A stretch of DNA of 64,000 nucleotides from an uncultured Microbulbifer sp. Its GTDB lineage: Bacteria > Pseudomonadota > Gammaproteobacteria > Pseudomonadales > Cellvibrionaceae. The DNA lies in the NCBI RefSeq assembly GCF_947489355.1, contig NZ_CANLDD010000019.1:1-64000 (forward strand), in the 5' to 3' direction. A program made the translations under genes and the position numbers. Shown here one piece after another: positions 24,706 through 35,320 of the stretch (position 1 is the first letter of the stretch; every line of letters begins with the position of its first letter). Below the pieces are notes generated by a model. It was not told where the DNA came from, made no database searches, and saw only the letters and a list, made by a program, of their open reading frames with translations.

Positions 24706-26010
24706 ATGATGCTTGACCTTGGAAGTACACCACCCCTCCCTTTGCCAACGCACTACCGGCAGCAGGGGTCCAAGTGGATTGCCGGCTTACTGCAACTGGC
24801 CCGCCTGGGACTGCTCCTGCTGCTATGTGGGTTTTATCTGGCACCGAAAGTCTCGGGAGTGCAAACCAGTTTCTATTTGACCCTACTGCCGGCCGCCCTG
24901 CTCCTGATGCTCTGGCGAAAGGACTACCGCTTTATGTGCTCATGGCAATTCAGCGCCTTCCTAAGCCTGCCGGTGATCCTTGCCCTATCGACGCTCTGGG
25001 CCAGCGGGGACAGTGCCGATGTGCAGCGGGAAGCCCTCTACTACTGGAAGCTGGTGCTCTATCTGGCCCTTTTTTACGCCGCCATTTATTGTCTACTGGA
25101 GCGCTATGGCGATGCGGTATTGCACCAGCTGTTGCTGGCTCTGATTGCAGTGGGACTACTCTCCGGCCTCGCGTCATTGGCGGCCTATGGATTTGCCGAT
25201 GGCTTCCAGCGTTTTCATCGTATCGGTGGGATTTCCCTGCAGGGCAATATCGATAAGACCGCGATGCTGTTTGGATTCCACTGTCTGTTTTGTTGTTACG
25301 GCATTGCCCGGTCCTCGCGACTGTGGCGCATACTGTCGTGGAGCGGCCTGTTGGTTTCCTGCGTCTACATACTCCTGTCACAAACCAAAATCCCCATTGC
25401 AATGGCAGGGGTGGCCGTGCTGCTCGCGGCACTGATTACACCATCACGCCTGTTAAAGGCAGGGGTATTATTGATACTACTCGTCGTTATCCCTGTGACC
25501 TATCTGATTCTGTTTGGCGATCTCCCCCTGCTGCACCGGGGCAGGGCCTACACCGTTCGCCTGGAGCTTTGGGGCAAGGTCTACGATGAATTTCTGCGCT
25601 CCCCCATCATGGGGTCGGGCCTGGTTCACAAGCAATTTATCGAGGTGGGTCAGTTACTGCCACACCCCCACAACTACCTACTGGATGTGGCGCGTTTTTC
25701 CGGGCTGCTGGGCCTCCTTGCCTGCGCGTGGCAGGGCCTTGGCGCCCTATCGACGGTATTGGACAAGAAAAAGCTGTTGAGCTGGATTCCGGGTTTAGTT
25801 GCAGCCTGGTTTTTGTTCGGTGTCCTGGCCATGCTGGTTTATGCACAACAGCCCCTGGTTAAACCCAGCTATATCTGGTTCTTCTATTGGGCGCCACTTG
25901 CCATTCTATTGGCGCGCAGCTACCGGGAACGCAATCAACCCGGACCGGCACAAACGCCCAGCTTCCAGGCATTGCAACACCGCCATTATTCAACCATTGA
26001 GTCACCATAA
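24706..26010 (+). CDS. O-antigen ligase family membrane protein (WaaL-like)
   Basis: A 434-residue polytopic inner-membrane protein with about ten to twelve hydrophobic helices. Between the later helices is a larger periplasmic loop containing [21 protein letters not shown] and [13 protein letters not shown]. This arrangement, with an Arg in the loop start and the H-x-H-N motif, is typical of WaaL/Wzy-type ligases and polymerases. Those enzymes attach O-polysaccharide to lipid A-core or polymerise it. The ugd start overlaps its stop (TAATG), so it forms an operon with UDP-glucuronate synthesis. Ligase versus polymerase cannot be settled from sequence. Confidence 0.82.
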   Translation: MMLDLGSTPPLPLPTHYRQQGSKWIAGLLQLARLGLLLLLCGFYLAPKVSGVQTSFYLTLLPAALLLMLWRKDYRFMCSWQFSAFLSLPVILALSTLWASGDSADVQREALYYWKLVLYLALFYAAIYCLLERYGDAVLHQLLLALIAVGLLSGLASLAAYGFADGFQRFHRIGGISLQGNIDKTAMLFGFHCLFCCYGIARSSRLWRILSWSGLLVSCVYILLSQTKIPIAMAGVAVLLAALITPSRLLKAGVLLILLVVIPVTYLILFGDLPLLHRGRAYTVRLELWGKVYDEFLRSPIMGSGLVHKQFIEVGQLLPHPHNYLLDVARFSGLLGLLACAWQGLGALSTVLDKKKLLSWIPGLVAAWFLFGVLAMLVYAQQPLVKPSYIWFFYWAPLAILLARSYRERNQPGPAQTPSFQALQHRHYSTIESP

Positions 26011-27353
26011 TGAATGTCACTGTTTTTGGCACCGGCTATGTGGGCCTGGTGCAGGCAGCCGTTCTGGCAGAAGCCAGTAACCGCGTTGTTTGTATTGATA
26101 TCGATACCGATAAAATCGCTGGCCTAAAACGGGGGGAGATCCCCATCTTTGAACCCGGCCTTGGGCCAATGGTAAAAAACGGTATCGCCACAGGTAATCT
26201 CGCGTTCTCGACAGATGCCGCCTACGGCGTCGAACACGGGGAGCTGATCTTTATTGCCGTTGGAACCCCGCCGGACGAGGACGGCTCTGCCGACCTGCGC
26301 CATGTACTGACCGTAGCCAGGACCATCGCCGCGCACATGCGTTGCAAGAAATACATTATCAACAAATCTACGGTGCCCGTGGGGACAGCGGACAAGGTGC
26401 GTGCGGCGATCGGGGAACAACTGGCCGAGCGTGGCGAATCCGGCCTGCCATTTGATGTAATTTCCAACCCCGAGTTTCTCAAGGAGGGCTCTGCGGTTGC
26501 CGACTGCATGCGCCCGGACCGCATCGTGGTCGGCACCTCGGAAGCCGACTCCGAACAGAAACTCCGCCACCTGTATGCGCCTTTCAACCGCAACCATGAA
26601 AAAATTTTGGTGATGGATGTGAAAAGCGCTGAGCTGACCAAGTATGCCGCAAACTGCATGCTGGCAACAAAAATCAGCTTTATGAACGAGATCGCCAATA
26701 TCGCCGATACAGTTGGTGCAGATATTGAGGCGGTGCGCAAAGGGATTGGTTCGGACCCCAGGGTGGGCTACCAGTTTATTTATGCCGGCATCGGCTACGG
26801 CGGCTCCTGTTTTCCAAAAGACGTTAAAGCCCTGATCTCCTCCGCCCGACAACAGGGGCTTAGCGCAGATATTCTCACTGCTGTGGAATCTCGCAACGAG
26901 CGACAAAAACACTACCTGGCCGACAAAATCCTGGCGCATTTCAATGGCAGGCTGAATGGCAAGGTCTTCGCGCTCTGGGGGCTCTCATTCAAACCCAATA
27001 CCGATGATATGCGCGAAGCCCCCAGTCGCGTACTCATGGATCGACTGTGGGCACAGGGCGCTACAGTGCGCGCCTTCGACCCGGAAGCCATGGATGAGTG
27101 CCTGCGGATCTATGGAGCACGGGATAACCTCGAGCTGTGTGATTCAAAGAATGACGCCCTTCAGGGTGCGGATGCCCTGATCATCGCGACCGAATGGCAA
27201 CAGTTTAAGGCCCTGAATACCGACGAACTCAAAGCGGCACTCAAGGCACCGGTGATTTTCGACGGGCGCAACCAGTATGAGCCCGATGAAATGCGTGAAG
27301 CTGGCTTCGAGTATTATTGCGTGGGTCGGCCGGATATCACCACGGCTCAATAA
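26010..27353 (+). CDS. ugd: UDP-glucose 6-dehydrogenase
   Basis: Oxidises UDP-glucose to UDP-glucuronate with two NAD+, supplying uronic acid or aminoarabinose precursors for envelope glycans. The 447 residues hold the NAD-binding [10 protein letters not shown] (6-15), the [11 protein letters not shown] segment (about 88-98), STVPVGTA, the catalytic-site motif [10 protein letters not shown] (about 154), and the nucleophilic Cys in [14 protein letters not shown] (about 263-276). The ATG overlaps the stop of the O-antigen ligase gene, showing co-translation. Confidence 0.96.
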   Translation: MNVTVFGTGYVGLVQAAVLAEASNRVVCIDIDTDKIAGLKRGEIPIFEPGLGPMVKNGIATGNLAFSTDAAYGVEHGELIFIAVGTPPDEDGSADLRHVLTVARTIAAHMRCKKYIINKSTVPVGTADKVRAAIGEQLAERGESGLPFDVISNPEFLKEGSAVADCMRPDRIVVGTSEADSEQKLRHLYAPFNRNHEKILVMDVKSAELTKYAANCMLATKISFMNEIANIADTVGADIEAVRKGIGSDPRVGYQFIYAGIGYGGSCFPKDVKALISSARQQGLSADILTAVESRNERQKHYLADKILAHFNGRLNGKVFALWGLSFKPNTDDMREAPSRVLMDRLWAQGATVRAFDPEAMDECLRIYGARDNLELCDSKNDALQGADALIIATEWQQFKALNTDELKAALKAPVIFDGRNQYEPDEMREAGFEYYCVGRPDITTAQ

Positions 27354-27394
27354 ACCAGTCAGCGCGCACACTTTGCCCCTATAAAAAAGCCAGC

Positions 27395-27424
27395 ATCCAC
27401 CGGTTTTTTTACCTTTTCAGGCAC
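27395..27424. terminator. Weak bidirectional terminator between ugd and ilvE
   Basis: In the 77-base convergent gap, an A-run followed by CC and then GG and a run of seven Ts could form an A-T/G-C stem usable from both sides. The core GC stem is only a few pairs, so confidence is low. Confidence 0.35.
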
Positions 27425-27430
27425 ATCTCC

Positions 27431-28384
27431 TCAGGCGATACGAAACTGTGTCTCAGCACTATCGGTGACATCACTCAACCAGCCCCGGTGTGCCGCACTG
27501 CGCCCATGCACCACCTCAAAGTAGAGGTTCTGCAGCCGTCCCGTGATTGGCCCGCGCCTACCGCGGCCGATCGAGCGCCCGTCGAGGGTGCTGATGGGCA
27601 ATACTTCAGCGGCCGTACCGGTAAAGAATGCCTCGTCGGCAATATAGACCTCATCCCTGGTGATGCGCTTTTCCACCACGCGGTAGCCACATTCCCTGGC
27701 CAATTCAATCACCGTATCGCGGGTTATACCCTCCAGGCAGGAAGTGAGTTCCGGAGTGTAGAGGGTACCGTCTCTGACAATAAACACATTCTCTCCGCTG
27801 CCCTCGGCCACATAGCCCTCGGGATCGAGCAGCAGCGCCTCTTCGCAACCGTTACGCACCGCCTCCTGCAAAGCCAGCATCGAGTTGATGTAGTTGCCAT
27901 TGGCCTTGGCCTTACACATGCTGATATTGACGTGATGGCGGGTATAGGAAGACGTATTGACCTTGATACCCCGCTCGAGTGCCTCCGGGCTCATATAGCT
28001 GGGCCACTCCCAGGAAGCGACTATCACATGGGTGCTCAATCCCTCCGCACGCAACCCCATCCCCTCGCATCCGTAGAACACCATCGGGCGCAAATAGGCC
28101 TGTTGCAGATTGTTCTCCCTCACCACCAGGCACTGGGCTGCATTCAGCACTTCGGCACTGTAAGGCATGGGCATATTCATGATTTTGGCGGAGCGGAATA
28201 ACCGCCGGGTGTGTTCCTGCAGGCGAAAAATGCTGGCACCGGACTCTGTGCCGTAGGCGCGCACACCTTCAAATACCCCCATGCCGTAGTGGAGGGTATG
28301 GGTCAGCACATGCACGCGCGCATCGCGCCAGGGCACCAGCGCACCATCAAACCAGATAACGCCGTCGCGATCGGCAAAAGACAT
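27431..28384 (-). CDS. ilvE: Branched-chain amino acid aminotransferase
   Basis: PLP enzyme making Leu, Ile and Val from their 2-oxo acids. The ATG at 28384 follows AGGAG nine bases upstream and gives 317 residues; a TTG three codons earlier is unlikely. Class IV features are the DGxxVPWRDARVHVLTHTLHYG start, GVFEGVRAYGT (about 38), the PLP lysine in the AKANGNYINSMLA block (about 160), EGSGENVFIV (about 196) and GITRDTVIELA. It is transcribed after glnE, 63 bases downstream, and complements ilvD further along the window. Confidence 0.95.
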   Translation of the reverse strand: MSFADRDGVIWFDGALVPWRDARVHVLTHTLHYGMGVFEGVRAYGTESGASIFRLQEHTRRLFRSAKIMNMPMPYSAEVLNAAQCLVVRENNLQQAYLRPMVFYGCEGMGLRAEGLSTHVIVASWEWPSYMSPEALERGIKVNTSSYTRHHVNISMCKAKANGNYINSMLALQEAVRNGCEEALLLDPEGYVAEGSGENVFIVRDGTLYTPELTSCLEGITRDTVIELARECGYRVVEKRITRDEVYIADEAFFTGTAAEVLPISTLDGRSIGRGRRGPITGRLQNLYFEVVHGRSAAHRGWLSDVTDSAETQFRIA

Positions 28385-28447
28385 GGGGAACAACTCCTAC
28401 AAATCCTGAAAAACAGTGTAATCGGGCAACAGCATGTCGCCAGGCAA

Positions 28448-31291
28448 TTAACCGAGCAATTGCTGCCAGCTTGCTTGAACGGTCTTTCTTTCCGCCGTGA
28501 AGTGGTCATCGCGCACAAGTCCCGGCGATTGTTGTAGTGCCAGGCGATGACCTTCAGATCGGTAGGCTTTGTAGGCATCGATCAGATACCCGGCCTGTTT
28601 GGCCGGCATCAGGCCCGCGTCAACAAGACTGTCGAGAATGCGAACCGTATCCGTGTAACGCACGATCGAAGGCGCAGTCGACGCCCAGGCCAGAGCGGCA
28701 TATTGAACCAAAAATTCAATATCGACAATACCGCCAACACCGTGCTTGAGGTCGAAATCTTTATCATTGCTCTGATCCAGGTGGGCACGCATTTTATTGC
28801 GCATTGCAAGCACATCATTGCGTAATTTCTGCGCATTTCTCGCCTCGCAAAGCAATCTCAAGCGCAGCTTTTGAAAGTCGTCACTCAGCCGGGTACTGCC
28901 TGCCACCGGGCGGGCGCGCACCAGCGCCTGGTGCTCCCAGGTCCAGGCACTCTCGCGCTGGTATTTTTCAAAAGCGGCCATGGTAGTGACCAACAATCCG
29001 GAGTTGCCCGAGGGGCGCAGGCGGGTATCCACTGCATAGAGCGGGCCACTCAAGGTGCGGGTTTGCAGGATATGGATCAATCGTTGCGCCAGCCGGGTAT
29101 AGAAGCGCAAGTTGTCGATGCGGGTGCTCCCGTCGGTGTCGCCCTGGGGGTCTGCATCCTGCACAAAGACAATGTCCAGGTCCGAGCCGTGGGACAGCTC
29201 CAGACCACCCAGCTTGCCGTAGGCGATAATAGTAAAGCGCATATCCGTCTCCGACGCCCCGGCGGGCAGCCCATACTTTTCCACCATTTGCGTCCAGGCC
29301 AGATACAGGGAATGCTGCAGTATCGCCTCAGCCAGCCAGGTGAGGGCATCACTGACTTTCATCAGCGGCAGGGTGCCACTCACCTCCTGGGCGGCAATAC
29401 GCAAACTCTGGCTCTGCTTGAAGTAACGCAGGGCCTCCATCTGCCATTCCAGATCAGCGGAATCGACACGCAGCAGCTCCCGGCGCAACTCGTCAGAGAT
29501 ATCCGCCGCCGCAGCCGGCGCCAGCAGCCGGCGAGCGTCCAGCAACTCATCCAACAGGATCGGGTGGCGCGTCAACTGCTCAGCGATTCTCGGGCTGGCA
29601 CTGCACAGGCGCACCAACTGGCTGAGCACCGGTGGGTTTTCATTGACCAGGACAAGATAGGCGCTGCGGCGCAGCACCGAGCGCACCAGGGGGAGCACCC
29701 TGTTGAGTACCAGCAGGGGCTGTTCCTGTAAACCGGCAACCGCCAACAGCAATGGCATAAACCGATCCAGGCGCGCGCGCGCTGAGGCCGGCAGTGCGGC
29801 TACCATAGGAGCGGCGTTCAGGTCCCGCAGCAGGTTCAGCGCCTCCCGCGCCGGTGTAAAGCCGGCGTTATCCAGAGCCTGCAGGTTGATCTCTTCACTG
29901 TCAGCCTCGCTGACACTACCCCATAGCCCCTGCCACTCCTCGGCCACGCGGGGCTCGGCAATGTCCTCCGGCGGCGCGATAACGGTATCGAATTCGCGCT
30001 CGACCACGTTGCGCACCGCCGCCAGTTCTACGAACAACTGCGCCGGGCTATCGCGCCCAAGGGCGTAGGCCAGTCGCGCGCGCTCACTGTCGTCCTGCGG
30101 CAGCGCCTGCGTCTGCTGGTCTCTCTGCGCCTGCAGCGCGTGTTCCACCCGCCGCAACAGCAGGTAGCAGTCCGCAAGTTCCCTGGCCACGCCCGCCTTC
30201 ACATGCCCGTCACTTTCCAGCAGGGGTAACAATTTCAGCAAGTTGCGCTCGCGCAGGGCCGGAACACGGCCGCCGCGAATTAACTGGAAAGCCTGGGCGA
30301 TAAATTCCACTTCGCGGATACCCCCACGGCCCAACTTGATATTGTCGCTGAGCCCCCGGGCGCGCACCTGGCGCTGGATCAGCGCTTTCATCTCGCGCAG
30401 CGCTTCGATCGCACTGAAATCGATATAGCGGCGGTAGGTGAACGGGCGCAGCAGTGCCATCAGCTCCGTTGCAAAGCGTTCGTCACCGGCCACCGGGCGC
30501 GCCTTGACCATGGCATAGCGCTCCCATTCGCGCCCCTGAGTTTGATAATAATCCTCCAGCGCGCTGAAATGACTCACCAGGGGTCCGCTGTCCCCATAAG
30601 GGCGCAAACGCATATCCACACGAAACACAAAGCCATCGGCATTGACGGTATGCAGGGATTTGATCAGGCGCTGGCCCAGGCGCTGGAAGAACGTCTGGTT
30701 TTCCACACACCGGTGGCCGTCGGTGTGGCCCGGCTCGGGGTAGGCAAAGATCAGGTCGATATCCGAAGACAGATTCAGCTCCCGCGCGCCCAGCTTACCC
30801 ATACCGAGCACCACCATGGACTGCGCCCGCCCGCGGCTGTCACGGGGCGTGCCATAGCGCTGTACCAATTGCCTGTGGTGCCACTGCAGCGCCGCAGCGA
30901 TGCAGAGCTCTGCCAGCGCACTGAGACGCAGGCAGATCCGGGGGATATCCCATTGAGCGGCAAAATCCCGAAAGATCACCTCCGCTGTGACACGGTTGCG
31001 CAGCAGTCGCAGTGTGCGGTCAAGGGAAGCGTCGCTATCAAAATCGGGGAGGGTCAACCCGAGATCAGGGTTTTGCAACAATGCCGACAACAGCTGTGGC
31101 TGACGGCAGCATTGCCGGTAAAAGAATTCGGAACCTATCCAGCTCCGCGCCAAACCCAGTTGCAGAGCCTGATCCCCCAACAGGTCCTCGGCCTGGCTGG
31201 CGCGCTCTTTACCCGCCTGTGCGCACCAATCGCGCCAGTGCGCCTCCAACTGGGGTTTCAGGGCTTCGGGGCAGTTGGCGCAATCAAACAT
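28448..31291 (-). CDS. glnE: Bifunctional glutamine synthetase adenylyltransferase / adenylyl-removing enzyme
   Basis: Controls glutamine synthetase by attaching or removing AMP in response to PII and glutamine. The 947 residues (E. coli 946) hold two nucleotidyltransferase domains. The deadenylylating N-terminal half has GMGKLGARELNLSSDIDLIF (about 168-187), and the adenylylating C-terminal half has AYGKLGGLELSHGSDLDIVF (about 689-708), each with the two catalytic aspartates. Both halves also carry the helical GRGGIREVEF / GVGGIVDIEF signature. Placement next to ilvE is common in pseudomonads and relatives. Confidence 0.97.
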   Translation of the reverse strand: MFDCANCPEALKPQLEAHWRDWCAQAGKERASQAEDLLGDQALQLGLARSWIGSEFFYRQCCRQPQLLSALLQNPDLGLTLPDFDSDASLDRTLRLLRNRVTAEVIFRDFAAQWDIPRICLRLSALAELCIAAALQWHHRQLVQRYGTPRDSRGRAQSMVVLGMGKLGARELNLSSDIDLIFAYPEPGHTDGHRCVENQTFFQRLGQRLIKSLHTVNADGFVFRVDMRLRPYGDSGPLVSHFSALEDYYQTQGREWERYAMVKARPVAGDERFATELMALLRPFTYRRYIDFSAIEALREMKALIQRQVRARGLSDNIKLGRGGIREVEFIAQAFQLIRGGRVPALRERNLLKLLPLLESDGHVKAGVARELADCYLLLRRVEHALQAQRDQQTQALPQDDSERARLAYALGRDSPAQLFVELAAVRNVVEREFDTVIAPPEDIAEPRVAEEWQGLWGSVSEADSEEINLQALDNAGFTPAREALNLLRDLNAAPMVAALPASARARLDRFMPLLLAVAGLQEQPLLVLNRVLPLVRSVLRRSAYLVLVNENPPVLSQLVRLCSASPRIAEQLTRHPILLDELLDARRLLAPAAAADISDELRRELLRVDSADLEWQMEALRYFKQSQSLRIAAQEVSGTLPLMKVSDALTWLAEAILQHSLYLAWTQMVEKYGLPAGASETDMRFTIIAYGKLGGLELSHGSDLDIVFVQDADPQGDTDGSTRIDNLRFYTRLAQRLIHILQTRTLSGPLYAVDTRLRPSGNSGLLVTTMAAFEKYQRESAWTWEHQALVRARPVAGSTRLSDDFQKLRLRLLCEARNAQKLRNDVLAMRNKMRAHLDQSNDKDFDLKHGVGGIVDIEFLVQYAALAWASTAPSIVRYTDTVRILDSLVDAGLMPAKQAGYLIDAYKAYRSEGHRLALQQSPGLVRDDHFTAERKTVQASWQQLLG

Positions 31292-31437
31292 GGCGGCATT
31301 GATCCATAGTGCGGGTAAAGGAGTAGAAGGCGCTTTCTCTCCCTTACCAAGCGCCCCTGGATAAGGAAAACGGCGGCCGGATTGTCAGCCAGTACGCCAT
31401 TTTCATTACCCCGGGGCAATTCAATGGCCATTGACCA

Positions 31438-33213
31438 TTAAGAGATAATCTCCGGCGGCGGTGCCACACGCAGCACTTCCGCGACCGTGGTCAAACCAGC
31501 CGCCACCTTGATCGCGCCGGAAAGGCGCAGGCTGTTCATGCCCTCGCGCATGGCCCGGCGGCGCAACTGTTGCAGGTCGCAGTCGGAGGTGATCTGGGCC
31601 TGGAGCGATTCGCTAAACGGCAGTATCTCGTATATGCCCTGTCGTCCCAGGTAACCGGTGTTGCGGCACTCCAGGCAGCCCTCGGGGCGATAGACACGCT
31701 CGGGCCTCGGCGCCTTCCAGGGCCGCACCAGGGCGTGCCAGTCGGCCTCTTCAATCCTGTCCTCGCGCTTGCACGAGGGACAGAGCGTGCGCACCAGGCG
31801 CTGTGCCATAACCCCGAGCACGGTGGACTTGAGTAGGTAGTGGGGCAGACCCAGGTCCAGCAGGCGTGTGACAGCGGTGGGCGCATCGTTGGTGTGCAGG
31901 GTGGAGATCACCAGATGGCCGGTGAGGGCGGCCTGTACTGCCATCTGCGCGGTTTCCAGGTCGCGGATCTCACCCACCATAATAATGTCCGGGTCCTGGC
32001 GCATAAGCGTGCGAATACCGGCGGCAAAATCGAAGCCGATGGCATGGTGTACCTGGGTCTGGTTAAAACTCTCCTCCACCATTTCGATCGGGTCCTCCAC
32101 CGTGGAGACATTGACCGCAGCGGTGGCGAGCTGCTTGAGGCCGGTGTACAGGGTGGTGGTTTTGCCCGAGCCGGTGGGGCCGGTCACCAGGACAATGCCG
32201 CTGGAATTCGACAGCATTGTCTGCCAGCGGGCGAGGTCCTCGCCGCCGAGGCCCAGATCACTGTAGGAACGTGCCAGCACCTCGGGATCGAAAATCCGCA
32301 TCACCAGTTTTTCCCCAAACGCGGTGGGCAGGGTGGAGAGACGCAACTCCACCTCACTGCCATCGGGGCGCTTGGTTTTGATGCGGCCGTCCTGGGGCTT
32401 GCGCTTCTCCGCCACATTCATGCGGCCGAGAATCTTCAGGCGGCTGGTGACCGCTGCATTCACCTGGTCCGGCAGCTCGTGAATCGGGTGCAGTACCCCA
32501 TCGATGCGGAAACGGATGCGTCCAACCTGCCGCCGGGGCTCGATATGGATATCACTGGCACGCTGGTCGAAGGCGTGCTGCAACAGCCAATCGACAATAT
32601 TGACGATATGCTGATCGTTGGCTTCCGGGTCCTTGAGGTTACCCAGTTCGAGCAACTGCTCGAAATTCTGCGCCGCCGAGGTACCTTGCAGGCCGCTGGC
32701 ACCGGAAATGGAATTGGCCAGAGAGTAAAACTCGATACAGCAGCGCTTGATATCCGCCGGGTCTGCCACCACGCGCTGCACCCTGCGGCCACTGGTGTGC
32801 GCCAGCTGCTCCTCCCAGCCGTGACTGAAGGGCTGTGCCGTTGCGACCAACAGCTCATCAGCGCCTGCCTCCACGCACAGGATCTGGTGGCGCTTGGCAA
32901 ACTGGAAGCTCATCACCTCGGTCACCGCACTCACGTTCACCTTGAGCGGATCGATATGGTAGAGGGGGTGGGTGGAACTCTCGGCCAGCCAGGCACTGAG
33001 TGTATCGCGATTCAACAGGGTACCCGGGGCCTTCCGGTTGGCCAGGTCACAGCTGGCGATATAGCTGAGGGGATGCATCTGGGCCTGCTCCGCCGTGCGC
33101 GGGGTGCCCGCAATACGGTTGGCATCCTGCCGGCTCACATAGCCCTGGGTCACAAGGTCTTCCAGCAGCCCGCGTAAATCCAGCAATCTGTCCGCCGCTT
33201 TGCTCTCTGTCAT
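31438..33213 (-). CDS. GspE/PilB-type secretion ATPase, unassigned system
   Basis: A 591-residue AAA-like ATPase of the type II secretion / type IV pilus assembly family. The start at 33213 has GGAGG five bases upstream. Domain order: an N-terminal helical region, a GspE-II/MshEN-like domain (about 55-180), then the ATPase with GPTGSGKT (345-352), an Asp box around TVEDPIEMVEE, a Walker B-like DPDIIMVGEIRD, and a tetracysteine zinc site (CPSC and CLEC). It is most like MshE/PulE proteins but stands alone, with no inner-membrane, pseudopilin or secretin genes next to it. It might serve the pilus whose tip genes lie at 52-58 kb, or another machine. Confidence 0.88.
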   Translation of the reverse strand: MTESKAADRLLDLRGLLEDLVTQGYVSRQDANRIAGTPRTAEQAQMHPLSYIASCDLANRKAPGTLLNRDTLSAWLAESSTHPLYHIDPLKVNVSAVTEVMSFQFAKRHQILCVEAGADELLVATAQPFSHGWEEQLAHTSGRRVQRVVADPADIKRCCIEFYSLANSISGASGLQGTSAAQNFEQLLELGNLKDPEANDQHIVNIVDWLLQHAFDQRASDIHIEPRRQVGRIRFRIDGVLHPIHELPDQVNAAVTSRLKILGRMNVAEKRKPQDGRIKTKRPDGSEVELRLSTLPTAFGEKLVMRIFDPEVLARSYSDLGLGGEDLARWQTMLSNSSGIVLVTGPTGSGKTTTLYTGLKQLATAAVNVSTVEDPIEMVEESFNQTQVHHAIGFDFAAGIRTLMRQDPDIIMVGEIRDLETAQMAVQAALTGHLVISTLHTNDAPTAVTRLLDLGLPHYLLKSTVLGVMAQRLVRTLCPSCKREDRIEEADWHALVRPWKAPRPERVYRPEGCLECRNTGYLGRQGIYEILPFSESLQAQITSDCDLQQLRRRAMREGMNSLRLSGAIKVAAGLTTVAEVLRVAPPPEIIS

Positions 33214-33357
33214 TGTCAACCTCCTGTATTTTCCTATGACGACGCATTGTAGCCCCATCGCCACGCCGCAACAGTGCGCCATTAACGCACTGTTACCGAA
33301 AATGGCCCTATTGGGGTACCATGCCGCGGTTTCGCACCTTGCGCAATGGAGCTAACC

Positions 33358-34035
33358 ATGGTCCTGTCGAATATAGCCAACCTGTTTGGCCGCTCTCCGA
33401 TCAAGCCGATCGAGCAGCATATGGCTGCGGCCCACGAGGCTTCGGCCGACCTGATTCCCTTCTTCGAGGCCCTGATTCGTGGCGATCTGGCCGAGGCGGA
33501 ACAGATCCAATTGCGCATCTCCGCCACAGAGAACCGCGCCGATGACATTAAGAGAGACCTGCGTCTGCACCTGCCGGACAGCCTGTTTATGCCGGTATCC
33601 CGATCCGACCTGCTGGAACTGCTGCACGCCCAGGACGAGGTGGCGAATACCGCCCAGGATATCGCCGGCCTCGCCGTGGGCAGAAAGATGCAGATCCCGG
33701 CAAGTCTGCAGCCTTTGATGACGACCTTCGTCGAGAGTGCCGTGGCCGCTTCCGCCCAGGCACTGCGCGCCATCAACGAACTGGACGAGCTGCTGGAGAG
33801 CGGCTTTGCCGGGCGCGAGATCACCATTGCCCGGCGCATGATCGAAGAGCTGGACGAACTGGAACGCCAATCCGACAAACTCGAAGTTGAAATTCGCGCA
33901 GCGCTGTTTGCCATAGAAAAAGACTTGCCGCCGGTGGATGTGATGTTTCTCTATCGGATCATTGAATGGACCGGCGACCTGGCCGATCGCGCCCACAGCG
34001 TTGGCAACCGTTTGCAGTTGTTGTTGGCACGTTAG
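33358..34035 (+). CDS. PhoU-like DUF47 protein, partner of the phosphate transporter
   Basis: A 225-residue all-helical protein of the TIGR00153/DUF47 family, related to PhoU. It starts MVLSNIANLFGRSPIKPI; GGAG six bases before the ATG at 33358 selects this start over one four codons earlier. Helices with regularly spaced E/D residues (ATENRADDIKRDL, ELDELERQSDKLE) are thought to bind metal clusters. Members are nearly always encoded beside Pit transporters and probably regulate them. Here pitA begins 10 bases downstream. Confidence 0.9.
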   Translation: MVLSNIANLFGRSPIKPIEQHMAAAHEASADLIPFFEALIRGDLAEAEQIQLRISATENRADDIKRDLRLHLPDSLFMPVSRSDLLELLHAQDEVANTAQDIAGLAVGRKMQIPASLQPLMTTFVESAVAASAQALRAINELDELLESGFAGREITIARRMIEELDELERQSDKLEVEIRAALFAIEKDLPPVDVMFLYRIIEWTGDLADRAHSVGNRLQLLLAR

Positions 34036-34045
34036 GGGGTTATGC

Positions 34046-35320
34046 GTGGAAATTCTCAATCAATACGGTCATATTCTGCTGATTCTGGCCTGTGTGTCGG
34101 GCTTCTTTATGGCCTGGGGTGTGGGCGCGAACGATGTTGCCAACGCCATGGGTACCTCCGTGGGCTCGCGCGCACTGACGATCAAACAGGCGATCCTGAT
34201 CGCCATGGTGTTCGAGTTTGCCGGGGCCTACCTGGCCGGCGGGGAGGTTACCGCCACCATCCGCAAAGGGATTATCGACTCGGAGGTCTTTGCCGCGCAG
34301 CCCCAGTTGCTGGTGTACGGTATGCTGGCCTCCCTGCTCTCCGCCGGTACCTGGCTGCTGATCGCCAGTGTCCTCGGCTGGCCGGTCTCCACCACCCACT
34401 CCATTGTCGGCGCCATTGTCGGCTTCTCCGCGGTGGGCATCTCTTCAGAGGCGGTTGCCTGGGGCAAGGTGGGCAGTATCGTGGCGAGCTGGGTGGTCTC
34501 CCCACTGCTGGCCGGCACCATCGCCTTCCTGCTGTTTCGCAGCGTGCAGCGCCTGATCCTGGATACCGAGGATCCCTTCGCCAATGCCAAGCGCTATATC
34601 CCCATCTACATGTTTGCCGTGGGCTGGATGATCGCCATGGTCACCCTGACCAAGGGCCTCAAACATGTGTTGAAAGACGCCAACATCCAGTTGAGTTTCA
34701 TCCAGGATGCGGGTATCGCGGCCCTCGCGGGGCTGGTGGTGATGGGCATCGGCATCGCCATGCTCAAGCGCATCCACCGCGACCCCGCCAGTGAGGTGGG
34801 AAACCGCTTTGCCAGTGTGGAGCGGGTCTTCGCCATCCTGATGATATTCACCGCCTGCGCCATGGCCTTCGCCCACGGTTCCAACGATGTCGCCAACGCG
34901 GTGGGACCGCTGGCCGCGGTGATCAACACTATCCAGTCCGGCTCGGTCACCGCCAAAGCCACTATGCCTTCGTGGATTCTGTTACTGGGGGGCCTGGGTA
35001 TCGTAGTGGGCCTCGCCACTTACGGTTTCAAGGTGATGGCCACCATCGGCAGAAAGATTACCGAGCTGACCCCCAGCCGCGGCTTTGCTGCCGAACTGGG
35101 TGCCGCCGCCACCGTGGTGCTCGCCTCCGGCACCGGCCTGCCCGTTTCCACCACCCACACCCTGGTGGGGGCGGTGCTCGGAGTGGGCCTGGCACGGGGA
35201 ATTGGCGCACTCAACCTGCGGATGATCACCACCATCGCCGCCTCCTGGGTTGTGACCCTGCCGGCGGGTGCCGGGATCGCCATTCTGTTTTTCTATTTCT
35301 TCAAGGGCCTGTTCGGCTGA
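34046..35320 (+). CDS. pitA: Low-affinity inorganic phosphate transporter (PiT family)
   Basis: Inner-membrane phosphate symporter. The likely start is GTG at 34046, preceded by a run of five Gs about seven bases upstream, giving 424 residues; the open frame further upstream overlaps the DUF47 gene. The family's internal duplication is visible as GANDVANAMGTSVGSRALT (about 24-42) and HGSNDVANAVGPLAAV (about 280), each with the signature GxNDxxNA. STTHSIVGAIVG and STTHTLVGAVLG are a second repeated pair. About ten to eleven membrane helices. It forms an operon with the DUF47 gene. Confidence 0.93.
   Translation: MEILNQYGHILLILACVSGFFMAWGVGANDVANAMGTSVGSRALTIKQAILIAMVFEFAGAYLAGGEVTATIRKGIIDSEVFAAQPQLLVYGMLASLLSAGTWLLIASVLGWPVSTTHSIVGAIVGFSAVGISSEAVAWGKVGSIVASWVVSPLLAGTIAFLLFRSVQRLILDTEDPFANAKRYIPIYMFAVGWMIAMVTLTKGLKHVLKDANIQLSFIQDAGIAALAGLVVMGIGIAMLKRIHRDPASEVGNRFASVERVFAILMIFTACAMAFAHGSNDVANAVGPLAAVINTIQSGSVTAKATMPSWILLLGGLGIVVGLATYGFKVMATIGRKITELTPSRGFAAELGAAATVVLASGTGLPVSTTHTLVGAVLGVGLARGIGALNLRMITTIAASWVVTLPAGAGIAILFFYFFKGLFG

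Noticed and set aside
31840-33177. Plus-strand open frame of 445 codons opposite the GspE-type gene
   Set aside because: The sense strand encodes a complete ATPase with all motifs and a good start. The antisense frame has no family features.
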